Positions 48,081-61,409 of a stretch of DNA of 64,000 bases are shown here, piece by piece. The position numbers and the translations under genes are program-made. The notes below the pieces were generated by a model. The model saw nothing but the letters and a program-made list of their open reading frames with translations. It ran no database searches and was not told the origin of the DNA. Source of the DNA: Atriophallophorus winterbourni (taxonomy: Eukaryota > Platyhelminthes > Trematoda > Plagiorchiida > Microphallidae); NCBI GenBank assembly GCA_013407085.1, contig JACCGJ010000269.1, positions 248,001 through 312,000 on the forward strand, read 5' to 3'. Within the stretch, counting starts at the first letter, position 1, and every line of letters begins with the position of its first letter.

Positions 48081-48717
48081 ATGAGGACCTTCATCTCAAT
48101 ACTCCATGCTGTTCACTAAGCTTTAGGTTGTTTATACAAAAATGTATTACAATGCAGTGAAAATTGACCTGTTCATCGCACGCGATCCATCCTTAACACT
48201 TTTATCGAACAACTCTGATCCCGTTGTTCATTGGCAAGCATTTATATCAGCAGCACAATGCAAGCGACCCACCACAGACACCATATGGTGCTATTCATCT
48301 CATCGAAAAGAGTAAGAGATGTAAAGATTCCTGAATTACCACATAGCTTCACCCAAGCGGAGTCAAAAATTAGTAGGAAACCAGAATAATGCCTTACACT
48401 GTTATAGCGTCCTTTCTGGGTTCTATCCGTGTGCTAAATACTGTATCAAACTAATTATTTCACGAGTGTAAACGGATCATGGAATAATTAAGAAAACTCT
48501 CGAGATAATGGTATTCAGTGGTGTCACCAGCATCCGCAATGACTGCATATATTTACATTCTTCGAGCTCATATCCGGCAAGTATTCATCTTCAACCACAC
48601 TTTTAATGTAACAACTGTATGTATTTCAGCGTAATATTTTTTCTCTTAACGTTTTTACCTCAAAATTTTCAGCCTCGTTAGCTATTTTCGTAATTGCCCT
48701 CTTTGCTAACCGAAAGG

Positions 48718-51707
48718 ATGATACGCTCGTTTTTCCTACCAGTAAATACATTTAATGGTGTCCTGATAACTTCTCTCTCGTTCGTCTGCTTCAAGAGATT
48801 GGACCATGCTTTAAAAGGCTGCACTCCACCAGAACCGATTTCGAATAAAGGCCCAGATGCTGTTTGGAAATGGCGAAACATGGTTGTTTCATGGATTCAT
48901 GCACTTTTAATCGGCTCATGGGATATTTTATGGTAAGCACATTTGTGGTTAAAGCTATTTTTGCTCGTAGCTTTTATTATTACCCAAGTCTCATGCAAGA
49001 TCTTGTTGACCACGTGGTGCCATTCACCTATTATATGGTCTGCATTTCTACCGGTAAGATACTCCATTCTTATGCGATATATTTCAGGTTATTTTTTGTT
49101 CGATTTACGGGATATGGTTGAGCAACGAAAAATTATGAAGTTATGGGAACTTACGCTACATCATTTTGCGGTAAGTAAAGTTTTTAGGGTTATTCTTAGT
49201 CACTCTGTTATCATATTGGTCTTTATCGGTTTGCATCTTTTTGTATAGGAATTTGCCGTGACAATCATTGTAGAGAAGTCCTGCAACATGCGTCCAATTT
49301 TTTCTAATTTCTATAATCAGCGTGGCCGTCGCAACTGCTTTTATTTAGAACAGAATGGGCCAAGATTATTGTTATGAATGAAGGGATAGCATCGAAATAA
49401 AACAATATCATTCATTGCTCATGATCATTTTTTGATCATATGATTGCTAATGAACGATACAATATCGAATCACTGATTCTGAGGATTCTGCGCTAATCAA
49501 AATATGCTGGATTTCAGGAGTTCATTCCAGTACACCTCATTGTGTTTCCATCCGTTCAACACGTAATAAACACCTCACACATGAAACAATTGCGGGTGAT
49601 TGTTGATGTTTAGATTACCTCGCTGATAACACCGGCATTGCTTGAACAATTAGGTTAGCCTTTAACTGAATCCTACATTATAAGAGACAGAAAACTCTGA
49701 GTGGAATGCGACTAAACCATTGGAACTCATTCTTCGCAGCTCCAGCTTATCTCGCACACGGACTTTTCGAATTCCGCCAACAATGACCGCCATCTTATCC
49801 TTGTGCTTTCTAGATGTAATCAAAAACGAGTTTCACATATCCTAAATTACCTTGTTTTACTCTGTAAGAGCATTTTTCCGTCGTTGTGGTCCGGTCGCAA
49901 TTAATTTTTTTGCGCCTTGCCTCGCAAATTATACTAGAAAAGAGGTTGTTATTGAACAATCCAAATCTAACTTATTTCCTTCATGTGGTATGTATTTCGT
50001 ACCCTTTTGCTGTCTTTACTTAAGATGTACCCATTTTAGGCATTGCTATGTAGATGAAAATTGTGGGGTGTTTGAATGCAAGTTCTCTTATTTTGTTGTA
50101 AGTTATTGATGATCAGGACACACTTCCACGATCTGTCAAATTAATCATCAGCAAGCAATAAGAAAAATGAATACAAAAAATTATTTATTTGTAATTTCCT
50201 GTAGTTTCTTGTCTTTTTGATAACGCATCAAATGAAATGCTGTTCAAAACAAATATACGGGGTTCTAAATATTTTGTGGTACTAACTGAAGGAAGAGACC
50301 TGGAGGGTTAAAATATAGTCAAGAGCCTCTACGTCGCTACTTTTGTTAACGATTCGAGGTGTTCAACTGCTTCACTGTAACACATGGGCTGCTGTATTAT
50401 GCTACATTTATCATACTAGTCCATCTTTACATTTTTCACTGAAACAAAGTGTTTCGGAGTACGATGGCGCGGTAGCTTTATTTTTATGGGGTAAAATTTC
50501 ATGCCTTTCATATCATTCACGAATTCGTCATTTTCTGGTCCAATCTCTTACATGCCATCCCACTCCAGCACATTCCTGAAGGTTTTTGTTAGCTGCCATT
50601 TTTATACGGACATTTATTGAACCCGATGACGTTTTTGCTTTTGGTAGAAGCAATTTCTTCCATTCAGATAGTTTCGTTCCCCACAGTGGATGATCTAGAT
50701 TTCACTACCCTTCTCACCATCCATTGATTGTGAATTTTTTCAGCCTGATTAATACTCGCTCCGTGCAGTCTTTATGCGACACTTCGCCTAATTAAGGCTT
50801 GTGATTTCATACTCGACAGATAGGTTCGACTTACCTGAAGTTCTATTAATGTGCTTACATGAATTACCAAAAGCAACGGTTACGGTGAAATATTATATAC
50901 AAGCAAACGAAACAGGTTAAACTCTTGCTTTCCTCAGTCACCACTATCATCCTACCATCTTCGTCTACCACTCATTGTCTTCCGTGTTTTTGAATCTTGA
51001 ACAATCTATAAAATGACAATGTTTATAAGTTTAATGTATCTATCACTGCAAGCTAGTAAAGCAACGCTTCCGTGCGTCATATCTAATTTCCCCTCCATCC
51101 GTTGTTTTTCCAACCTATATTTTCACTGAATCGCCGTTTTTCTCTGCCTCAACCTCCCAAGTATTGCACTATTTTCTGCGTTTTAATTATCCAGGTTCTC
51201 AGTGCTTTTATCTACAACATCATCACCGTGAAATACATCGCATACACCGTGGTCGCTCTGCTGGCCGAGGTCAATAGTTTCTTTTTGCACACCAGAAAGC
51301 TAATGCAAATGCACAAAGTCCCGTTCACCAACTCGGCGTACCGATTAAACGCCGTCATCAACTTGGTCACTTTCGCGTGTTGTCGGGGCTATTGTTTGTT
51401 TCGGATTTCCTACGGAATGTACGTTGAACCGCACAAAATCTCTGCATTCTACATGCTCCTCCTCTCAGTCAGCATGTTGATTATGAACGTGTTGAATCCG
51501 ATTTTATTCTGGATTCTGTTGCGAAATGATTTTCTGCTCGATCGCAATAGGAACGCATTCCAATCGACTAAGAAAAGCCTAGAGTCGGAACTCTCGGCGC
51601 CTATTCTACTCTCGTCTACCGAATTCGCCGATCCGGTGCACCTGAGTTCACTGCCCGCAAGCCGAAATCGAAATCAAATTGTGATAACCGAACTCGATTT
51701 AACTTGA
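48718..51707 (+). CDS. TLC-domain membrane protein, TLCD1/TLCD2 (FLD-1) type
   Basis: Four exons with matching phases: 48718-48932, 48971-49053, 49088-49170 and 51195-51707. They encode 297 residues, about the size of vertebrate TLCD1/TLCD2 (around 250-265) plus a longer tail. Introns are 38, 34 and 2,024 bp. Conserved landmarks: WKWRNMVVSWIHALLIGSWD (residues 50-69, His61), GYFLFDLRDM (100-109), WELTLHHFAV (119-128, His-His) and VVALLAEVNSFFLHTRKLMQ around 145-165. Further hydrophobic helices follow to NPILFWILLRNDFL. The last 45 residues are hydrophilic and lineage-specific. TLCD1/2 and nematode FLD-1 limit incorporation of long polyunsaturated fatty acids into membrane phospholipids and so affect membrane fluidity; that role is inferred from family. 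The ATG is chosen because an in-frame TAA lies 8 codons upstream; a 5'UTR exon is likely. Confidence 0.85.
49171..51194. other. Third intron of the TLCD-like gene
   Basis: GTAAGT...TATCCAG boundaries. Contains no recognisable gene. A small R1 remnant (minus) lies at about 50765-50815, and an inverted TGATCAT pair near 49420-49440. Confidence 0.7.
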
Positions 51708-52800
51708 ACCGAACATGATATTTTACAACAAAACCTCACCGCATTTGTACAGACTAAGAATGTGTTCGTTTGCTTTTGAATGGAACCACATAAGACGTAT
51801 TCATATCATTTTAAACACTCATTTGCCTTTCAACCGTGCCAACAATTCGTGCTATCTTCGTTGTTTTCCGTTTTTGTTTTGCTTTCCACTTGTTTTTCTT
51901 CGTTGTAAATGGAACTGAAAACGCGCCATTCACGTGTTTAGTTCATCATTTTTCTGCTTTGTTAGAAACACTCATCCTTAGTGAATCCATCTATTCTTTC
52001 GGATACACGCGTGCTGTTTATGTGTCGTATTGAACCAGTTGGATTCAATGTTCAATTTTTTTGTTTCAAGGAATAGATTTTGATTTCTTGTAGATTTGAA
52101 CTACATGAGAATACGGTCAGTGTCACACACGACTTGAACAATTGGTCTACCCTTATTATAGTTTACCTTGCAAAGATGTTATTTTTGAGCAAGATTCACT
52201 GTTTTTCATCGGCAAACATATCGTGCTCTATCCAGGGTGAGTATTGATCATCTGACATTAAAACGACACCACACCTGTTTTTCCTTATGCTTTACTGTTG
52301 CCCTTGGTGGGTTATTCTTTTTTGTGTCTGCTCTACTAGCTCCCTTGCCAATCATGTGTGACGCAAGAATGAAATCACACGTCTAGAATCATGAAAACCT
52401 GCACTCAAACTTTACGTAGGATGCGATTTTGTCAAGTTCTGCAGGAGCATACCGCGACAATTTTACTTTGGAATCATCGCTTCCGCCCTGGTACGCCAAC
52501 TGCTTTTGGCAGATCGATAATTAAATAGTCGTGAGATTAAAATCAAAAAGATACACAATAGTGGAGGTTCATATGGAAATCATTTCAACCTGCACGTACC
52601 TCTCTTCCGGATGGCTTCCCCAAAGGTCAATCCGAAGGTGAAGTGAAGTCGCGGGTTGCTCGTACACGTAGCGCGTTTCCGCAGTCAATGCACTGAGACG
52701 CAGGTCTGGGTTTTGTATTGAAACTAACGTTCGTGTTTTCCAAGCCGCATTCCTTTCTTAAACCACTTTATTGATGCGAGGCATGGCCCTCAAGGTCACA
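51708..52800. other. 3' flank of the TLCD-like gene
   Basis: T-rich sequence probably including the 3'UTR. No other feature recognised. Confidence 0.4.
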
Positions 52801-53190
52801 GCATATACGATCTTTGGTGACGTATGACAACTGATGCCTCAGGACAAACTTGAGCTTCTGGTCTACTTGCCAGGTACCTAACGCTGCCTTTCAGACACAC
52901 TGCAGCGGAATACCTCGGCTCCGCGTTTACATTCAGTGGCGAAGACTGCCGTGGTTTGGCCACGTCATCCATAAGGCAGACGAAAAACGCTTGTCCTCAA
53001 CCCTACAACCACCTGTAATAAAAGAAGGCGGTCAACCAGGGTATTAAATATGAAGGATCAAGTAAAATCACTGGTACTGCGTATCAGCTACGGCTTTTTA
53101 AATTGCGAACATGAATGGAGAACTATATGCAATGATCTTTCCTGCAATCGGCGCGCGTGAGCTGGTATGATTAGAATCATCAACCGAGCC
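52800..53190 (+). mobile_element. LINE ORF2 C-terminal fragment
   Basis: Reads LRVYIQWRRLPWFGHVIHKA (about 52917-52977), then DEKRLSSTL and EGGQPG. After a stop come SLVLRISYG..NCEHEWRTICND. LINE ORF2 tails often carry .RLRWLGHV.RM..DR followed by G.RP.G.P and W....DR..WR. Upstream polymerase motifs were not found. Confidence 0.65.
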
Positions 53191-53689
53191 AGCTAATCCA
53201 TCTTTTCTGTCAGTCACATAAGTCACAGTGAAGTAAAGCCATTCAACTCCTAACTAATCGCGAGTGTTTTTTTCTAATTTCATATTACCTAGCATTTGAA
53301 GCTTTTATTTTCAATTTAATTCTCTGTATACTTCGCATTTAACAATTTGTTGAGGTTCGTGGTAATTTTCTGCTTCAGCATCAAATCCTTTGATAATCTG
53401 AAATATCACACAGCATGTTCTTGCTCGATTTTTCACTGTGAGTGCTGCTAGAAATCAATCATTTAGAGTTTCAGTCGTCTACACTTCGTTAGTCCTCATA
53501 CAATCACACATTTACTCTCTACATATTTGATTTACGATAGATTTACTCTACGCTATTCACTGGTAGGGGTTTTCGCTCGGCGTTTTGACTCAATCGACCA
53601 CTAACTTCTACCGTCGCCATGGCGACAGTGTCAAGCGGTGGAGCGTTAATCGTTTTGCTGCCACCATTGTTGAAATCGCGTGAATAAAG

Positions 53690-53790
53690 GTCACCTGATC
53701 TTACTGTCTCCACCTGATGACGGCAAACAGCCAGAAACCGGTAATGGAGTGTAATTTCTGGGGATGTGAGCAACACAATACAAAGGTCAC
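53690..53790 (-). repeat. Dispersed repeat R4, minus copy
   Basis: Inverse match to 3630-3720, translating as VLLTSPEITLHYRFLAVCRH. Part of an open frame (53887-53543) that has no other recognisable feature. Confidence 0.6.
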
Positions 53791-53889
53791 TCACGTTTAG
53801 AAAATATTCTGGTGTTTGCCCAAATTTGGGGTTGGTATATACTATGTAAGTTAACGTGTGAGCCAGAATAACCCGGGTTGTGTTCATTA

Positions 53890-54780
53890 GGTTTTAAAGT
53901 GAAGTTTTGTGACCAAACTAGCCTCAATACTGCGCATTGGCTAGTACTGTAGTGTAATGTCTGTTGTATTACTGCTATTTAACACTGCGGCGCTCGTATT
54001 GGTCTTTTTGTTTGAGAAATCAGAAGTACAGAGTAATACCGAGTGAGGGGATTACATGTTTAAAATTGACCGGTTTTGTTATAAGTACGGGGATGTGAGT
54101 AAGTACGAAACATAGTTTTACTGTATACGATTTTGTATTTTCATTTCAAAACGAGATGACATGTGGCGTAAAATGTTTAGATATACACATAAACCCTACG
54201 ACTAGCTTTCATCCATATGATGTAAAGATGTCTATTGGACCTCAACTTCTGCGAGTAGAACTTGACCTGTGGTGATCTTCGTCAAAATTGTACCCCTCTA
54301 AAGTGTTTGGAGGTCGTGGGTACGCCATCTTTCTTGGTCAGACTGCGTGGATAGCGAGCTCAGATCGCGTGTGGATTTTGAAAAGTTGTTCCGTCAAAGC
54401 CAACTATTCTTGCTTACCGAACAAGCCAGACTGTTTTTTCCTCATGGTGCATAATGTAATCTTTAAATTTTTATATTTCGTTAAACAACAAACAATAACT
54501 GCAAACTGGTGACGCTTTGATATAATCTCCAAACGGATCCGTTGATCTGCTTTAAACGTATCATTCCAGCCAATGTTAATGTGTACAGTATCTATCTGCC
54601 TCGTGAGAATCGTTTATTCTACCGAAATCGATAACAAATTAATGGCATTCTTTCTTGGCGGCTTGACAAATAGTTTTCACGTGTCACTTTCTTTCGTCGC
54701 CCGATCACTATGTTTGCTTGCAAAGAAAACTTGCCGCCAAAATCACGTTCTGGCATTGGTTCAAGGTTTTTAATGGTCTA
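53890..54780. other. Non-coding stretch
   Basis: No recognised element; short frames at 54288-54512 and 54573-54773 lack motifs. Confidence 0.4.
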
Positions 54781-54799
54781 AAACGCAACAAGCTTAACA

Positions 54800-57700
54800 A
54801 TAAACTTGGGATGGTAAAAATTGCAATGTTAGTGTATAAAACAAGATAAGGGATTAGATTAAGCAGTATATAAGTGCTCGGGAAACGAATAATTGAATAA
54901 AAATTCTTCCTATTTCGTTTTAAAGTCATGCAAGCTAGTGGAGTGAGCCACGGTCGAAATTAAACTGTTCCTAGTAAAACCGACACAGACAGAATGAAAA
55001 TACCTTCTACAGTTCAGATGGGAATGGAGTTCAACCAGCACATATTCATGGGTTCAATAATTTATCGTATTCATTCGAGTGAATAAATCCTGTAAGGGAT
55101 GGTCTGGGCAAAGGAATATTTTGTAAAGTAAGATGAGGTCTCTTCTGATTCGTCGATAGGGAAAGTCGAACAAATTATGTTGTGCTATCCTTTCTTTTTA
55201 AGGTTTGCTTCGGATGCTGAGAACTAGTTTTGTTAAGCGGTGATTGTTTCGCTGCCTAATTTAAAATCCTTCTTGAGCCACGGAGTCCATGATTGGTTTC
55301 AAATATGTATTAATGATCATTGGGAATATCGTGTGCATGTGAAAATTTTCAAAATACCCGTTTGAGTAGATTTAGGAAACCCGTTGCTTTTTTAAAGGCA
55401 GTGTTAGTTTGAAGTGGAGCATATCCAGACAACCAAATCATTTTCTTCACTGCAATTTCCAAGGACATGTGAACCTATGTGGTATGTGAACTCTACTCGA
55501 TTCCCTACATTCATGAACCTGCATTTGTTGAAGTTAAACGGCAGTTTTCAACGACCAGCTGTGAACCGTAACAAGATCTTTTTTGTAATATAGATGTCGT
55601 CGGCAACTAACGAAATGTTACATCGAACAATTTTCGCTACTTCATTGACATAAACCAGAAAGAGGATTTGACCAAGGACCGAACCTTGGGGAACTCCGCT
55701 GGGTGCTGCGATTGGTTTTGATAGTGCACCATCAACACATACCTTGGTTAGGCGATTTGCTAGGTAGTCCTTTAGCCAAATCAACTACTTTCCGCTCATT
55801 CCAAGCCTTTTAAGCTTCTGCAGTAGTATGCTATGGTTAACACCATCAAATGCGTTGGATATATCTAGGTAGCAGGCGTGTATTGCGTGCCTATTATCTA
55901 CCGATTGTGCCCAATCATCCATCGTTATCAGTAAATTAGATAAACAGGAATAATTCCATCTAAATCCATGCTGTTTTTTTTTAAAGCAACTGATTATTTT
56001 CGAAATGTTCTATTCGATCGTCAGGAATGAGGCGCTCAATTAATTTGGAAATCACAGGTTACAAAGTAACGGGTCAGTAATCAGAAACATTGGAGCTATT
56101 TACACCTCTTTAATAGGAGAAATTATTCCGTGTTTCCAATCTGTAGAAATCACTCCATTTGCCAGTGTTTGTTTGAACAGGGATGTGAGTGGTTTGTATC
56201 ACAAATTCGCACATTGTATCAATATTAGCGGGGTTATTTCGTCGGTCCCAGGAGACTTTCCAGATTTAGATTAAACAATGCTTGAAGGATGTGTTTCGAC
56301 GTGACATTTGTTTCACTCAAGACAACCGTGGTTGAAATGTTTTGATTTAGGATGTAAATTGCATGTGCTCCCGGGCTTAATACAGATGAATAAAACGTTG
56401 CTAAATATTCACCGGTTTCTGATGCCGTTGTTGTTGATCCAGCTGACGTGTTCACGGACGAAACTCCATGTTTCACCTTAGCTTGATTGCTAACCATAAG
56501 ACTAAGTATTTTGAGGTTGAGCTCCATTAACTCACTGAATGCGCGTTCTGAGTGAATGGTCTTGCTCTGCAGATTCGGTAAGTTGAAGTCACCCATAATT
56601 AAAAAAACACAAGTGTATCTGGAAGTAACCGTGAGAATTCTGTCGAATAGGGCTAGATTGCAAGTTTCCTGTGCAGACGGTGGGTGATATACTACACCCA
56701 AAGCCTTGTCTTCGTGGTTAGCTAATCAGACTAAGCACCAGTGTGTATCCAGTACCACGATGTCTGGATCCGTAATCTCACGGCACAGGTTTTGACTATA
56801 ATACAAAGCTCCTCATCCTCCTCTTGTTTCACCGTCATGGCGAATAAGTGACTTGTCAGGTAATTCTAGTTCACTATTTGTTTGGTGAGGCTAAAGCCAC
56901 GGTTCCGTTACGGCGATGATGTCTGGTGAACAATTAAGAAAAACTACACGTAGTTTACCGATTTTGTTTCCCAGACATTAATCGTTTGTGTAGAGGCATT
57001 TTATAGTATTTTTTTCTCAAAAAGGATATAATGTAGGAAAAGAGGCTATCGGAATGCAGAATATCTGTTAGGCCGACTCCTCTACAGTCGGCATTTCAAG
57101 GTTTTTTGCTGGCAAGGATCCTGATCTACAGTGCCAGCTGCATTTGTTTCTGGCATGTCAATTACTGATTAACTTGGCGGTGTTTCTATTGAACGTTGTG
57201 TTGCATCTATCTGCCCGACATGAATTTTCGATGCACTTAGTCTAATTTCTCGTGGCATTAGTCTGCGGCCATTTTCCCAACATGTTTGACCGTGTTCAAC
57301 ATACATGTACGTAAGAATGTTATTTTAAGAGGCTTAGGACCGATGACCTTAAATTCGTATATTTGGGGATGCCGAACGTGTCCATCACATATACAACATG
57401 CAAGCCAAGTATATCACTGCGGAATCTCCATTGTAGCTGATCGTGTTTGCGCTTCACTGCTTTATCAGCTTCCGGGACTCCAAAAGGATTAAATTCGTTC
57501 ATCCCTATGCTTCCTTTGGGCTTGTTGCGGGGCGTTTATGGCCCTTCCCCAGTAGGGGACATCAGCGAATGTCCTTGCTGTTGTCTCCAAACACTCCCTA
57601 AGCAGGAAAAATGTGAAAAGTAAAATGTTCTTTAGCTCCCTTTCAAAGCTGAACGTGATTTTAAGCAGTCTTGGCTGGTCCAGATTTGATGAAGTAAGTT

Positions 57701-58560
57701 TACAAATCAGTCGTATCAATGAGAGTGGTTCAACTGGTCCAAGTCTATGTTGCTGCACAACCTTTTCCATTCTTTATCAGGCTTTAGCCAGTCACCTAGT
57801 AAGGTGGCACTCGTTTCCTTTACGTTGGTGCAAATCACACTTAGTCCATGGAGCTAATGTACACTGTGTGTCTGTCGCTTTTGCTGGTTGCGGGATGTTT
57901 CAACTGCCTTAGATCGAATACCTATCGTGTCGACTTTAGGAATAATTAGCACCGTGACTTTTGGTTTTAAACCCGAGGGTTTTCGCCTAACCTTCAGATG
58001 AGCAGGTGGCTTTGCTACTGTAACATCTTGCGGACCATGGAATTTCTGTTGCAGACAGTCTTGTAACAGTCGCATTTGTAAAGGTGGCTTCTTGATGAAA
58101 AGAACGCTTTTCAAGACGCTTCGGCACAATTGCAACAGCTGAACCTTCTTGTTGAATGATCAGCTTTTATCAGATTGATATTACCGATTTATCGATGAAA
58201 CGGGCAAACTGTGAATTTTGAGCGGTGACCAGATTCTCTACCAATGCCATCAACGTTTGTATGCCGAGATCTAAACTCAGCATTCAATCACACAGGTTTC
58301 TTTGCTGGACACTTGTTCGAGCTGCTAAAACTGCGTTTCTCTTAGTTCAACCATTTTTACACACGTAGCAGACACCAGGCATGTTTTTATCATTCGGGAT
58401 CGATATCGCATCCCGGGTCAATGATTTATCACATTTTGTGTGACACATGTTGGAATACTTGCTACACGTGACAGATTTGACTTTACCACTGACGACTTTC
58501 TTGCAGGCGACGCATGTTTCGCGAACATCAGATCGTTTCATGTTTACGGGGTAAACCAAA
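54800..58560 (-). mobile_element. CR1-like LINE with PHD-like zinc finger in ORF1
   Basis: The most extensive LINE copy, on the minus strand. ORF1 starts near 58559 with a C4HC3 zinc-finger pattern (CVACKK, VTCSKYSNMCHTKC, CYVC; about 58350-58540). ORF1 C-terminal pieces follow at 57770-57320 (NLDQPRLLKITFSFERELKN, APQQAQRKHRDERI, QLQWRFRSDI). ORF2 has an endonuclease segment with YHPPSAQET and VFLIMGDFNLPNLQSK (about 56580-56700), RT blocks SGVPQGSVLGQILFLVYVNE (about 55655-55710) and NISLVADDIYI (about 55600; VADD in place of F/YADD). A frame-broken C-terminus extends to about 54800. Stops and shifts throughout make it inactive. Confidence 0.85.
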
Positions 58561-58599
58561 AGTACAAATCAAAGCACAAAAATCGATACGGCTGTGCGG

Positions 58600-59980
58600 A
58601 GTTGACAGAAAGTGACGATATGTAGAAATATTTCGTCAACCGAATTAGTCCGCCTTTGAGAATATTGGTGTGAAATTGATTTCACGTTGAGTATTTCTCC
58701 CAGTAGTTCCCGACAGTGGTAAAACGCGATGGGTTGACCTAACAGCAGAAACACAAAAGGGATTCAAATAAACGAACGAACTGCAAAAAATCCACGGGTG
58801 ACGCATAGAAAGAACGACATGTTGTAGATTGATAATTCTTGTATGATAGATATTTAAATATCAAACTGATCGGTTAAAAATTCTGAAAGTTATATCCAAA
58901 AATATCGGAGCTCAAAATAATTCTAACCGCACGTCACGATTTCTGTATGCAGATGATGAGTCTGTACATACCATGAAATATGAATACATCGCTTTCCAGC
59001 AAATCATAGGTTTAAGCATTTGACAATAAATTTAGCAATCCAATGAGCGTTAACGAAAAATATGCTTTATTCAATAAAATTTCATTAGAAATTAATTTTT
59101 TTATGAATTAGAATAGATCTCCTTAATGAGCTCTTTGCGAACACTGAACTGTAACATGTGAGTCAGTGCAAGGTGAATTTTCATGTGTTACCTCGATAAT
59201 ATTTTAACGGAGAATGATGAAAAATGCAGTTGATACATTCGATAGATTGTGCAGCGTTGGATAGTAGTGTCATTCACGCATGAAACCTGAACTGATTGTA
59301 GAATTGTCAAACACTGACTAGTGACCAAGTCCCATCATCGTATTTCGATATCATATAGAGCTGGTGAAAATATGTTAAGACATTGTTGTCAGTTGTTGTA
59401 GATAAATTAGCTTTAGGTGAATGATAATGCAGCAAGATAAAAACAAAATGCCATCTCTAGTTGCACATCGCAGAAAGATAATTTATCGCATTCCTCAATA
59501 ATGTTTTTTCAAGAACAAAGTTTCAATGCACGCGCCAGGGAAGTAGTAGGACACCAGATAGCACGCACATCAAGTTATCAACTAATTCAGGAATGGATCT
59601 GTGTCAATTAGTATTAATGGCTTACTATCTTTTAAAAACAAGTACCTAATTTTGATAAAAATGTTCTGTGGGACTTAAATCGATTGTGTTTGAACGCACT
59701 GTTATTTAACTAATTCCGACCTTGTGATACACATAATCATGGATAAACACGTAGATTTTCGAATTACGTAGGATGCCGCCTCGCAATACTGACGCCCATC
59801 CACGCTCTCTTGAAATGATTGTCCTTTAACGAAATTAGTTTGGCAAACGTGAAAATATTAACATGTTGCAAAACATATCAACGAAATCATACGATAATTT
59901 ACAAGTTAGTGGTATGTAATGAAACAGCAAAGGCGAGTATATATTGGGATTCGTTACGAGTTATTGATTAGGAGTTCGAG
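58600..59980. other. AT-rich non-coding stretch
   Basis: No recognisable gene or element. Confidence 0.45.
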
Positions 59981-59984
59981 AAAT

Positions 59985-60335
59985 TACCATACTGTCAGCG
60001 CATAAAGAGCATACATGCCAAGAATGGACATTACAAAATTAGATCGACACAATGTTACACAACGACGGATACGGAGTGACCTGCTGTTGGTATTCAAAAT
60101 TCTGCATGCTGAAAATCATCCCATAAAATACTTACTAAAACCAAATGGACTTACTCGAACACGAAAACATTCAAAGGCTTTGAGCATTGCACGTTCTCGA
60201 CTTGATATTCGTCGCATTTTTATCGGTAAGAATTAGTTTCACTTGGAACATTTCCCGGAAGAAATCACACGCTTGGAAACTGTTGAGGTTTTCTCTTCTA
60301 AACGAACCATGCGGTATGTGACTGTACCTATTGGT
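59985..60335 (+). mobile_element. LINE ORF2 C-terminal fragment
   Basis: Frame 60015-60236 reads RRIRSDLLLVFKILHAEN and later SIARSRLDIRRIFIGKN. After a stop come HLEHFPEEI and VEVFSS. This fits the end of CR1-type ORF2 (RR.RGDL...FKIL; RSRLDIRR.FF; W..LP..V). Short and truncated at its 5' side. Confidence 0.65.
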
Positions 60336-60339
60336 TTTA

Positions 60340-61290
60340 CGAAGATTGTATATTTTTAATCGATATATCGCGGCATCCTACGGTTATTGTTAAGCTTACT
60401 GCTTTTTCGACAATGAAACTTTCTGAATTCTGAGTACAAACAAGTATGGCAAATTCGAGAACTCCACGGTGAGTGGTCATGAAATGTATGGATACGTGAG
60501 AGCAAGTACAATCATTTCGATTTTTCGACGTTATCGATTGAGAGAGCTACATGAATTTTTACTTTCCGATGAAACCTGAACAATTGCAAAGACAATCTAG
60601 ATTGAGATGATAAATTATTTGTTGACGTGGTTTGTCAAAAGAAAGTCGCATGATTAATTTCTCACACACGTGATGAAACGATTCCCTTTTGTGAAAAACA
60701 GATAGTTGATTGTGGGTTGGTACCGATCATAGTGAATTAATAAAACACAATTAATGACATTCAGTCATTGAATCTAGTTTCAACCACTAACATTTTTATT
60801 GCACATCTAGTGTAGCGCATGAACCTAATGATTGAAAAAATGGCCAAGGATATGCGATCGGCCTTCTTCAATCGACTCAGTCACGGGTTTACATTTTAGT
60901 TTCCCGATGATACAATTTATATTTCTTATTTACGTGAGGTCGGAAGTAATAAACGATCTATGCGATTCCTGTGAAACATGAATCTAGTACACCTACATTG
61001 TAGACCATCAGTGCTGCATTCGAATCCGATTCGCTGTTACATTGAACTCGTGAAGACGCATGCTCTACCGATCCGTTCGTTGAGTTTAACGCCCAGCGAG
61101 AGTTTATCCGTAACACTAGAACCGACGAGGAGTTTTTGAATAAATGCAGCAGTGCAAAACGGTGCTCATGTCAGACAATTTATTTTTGTGTGGAAAGGAT
61201 TTGAGCTCAGGTCAAGATGACAGTTAGGCAAAAACTTTAAATGCTGAAGCAAAGTAATCCCCTTTGCAAAGAAATTTGAATACTATCTGT
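60340..61290. other. Non-coding stretch
   Basis: Nothing recognised. Confidence 0.4.
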
Positions 61291-61296
61291 TATGGC

Positions 61297-61403
61297 AGGT
61301 AACGTTTCACTTCTGACATAAAAGTTTCGCCAGACCAAGGGTCAAGATCTATCATTTTTGTCCTGACGAAAATTCTGTTTCAGAAGTGAAACGTTACCCA
61401 AAA
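61297..61403. repeat. Inverted repeat (hairpin-forming)
   Basis: The left arm begins GGTAACGTTTCACTTCTGA and the right arm ends TCAGAAGTGAAACGTTACC, a 19-bp perfect inverse match. The complementarity extends imperfectly inward (TTTCGCCAGACC against GTCCTGACGAAA) over about 45 bp per arm, with a short loop. No coding potential. Could be a MITE remnant. Confidence 0.75.
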
Positions 61404-61409
61404 CCTGAT

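Noticed and set aside
53543..53887. 114-codon minus frame conserved in part with 3630-3720
   Set aside because: The shared part is a short dispersed repeat (R4); the rest is not conserved between the copies.
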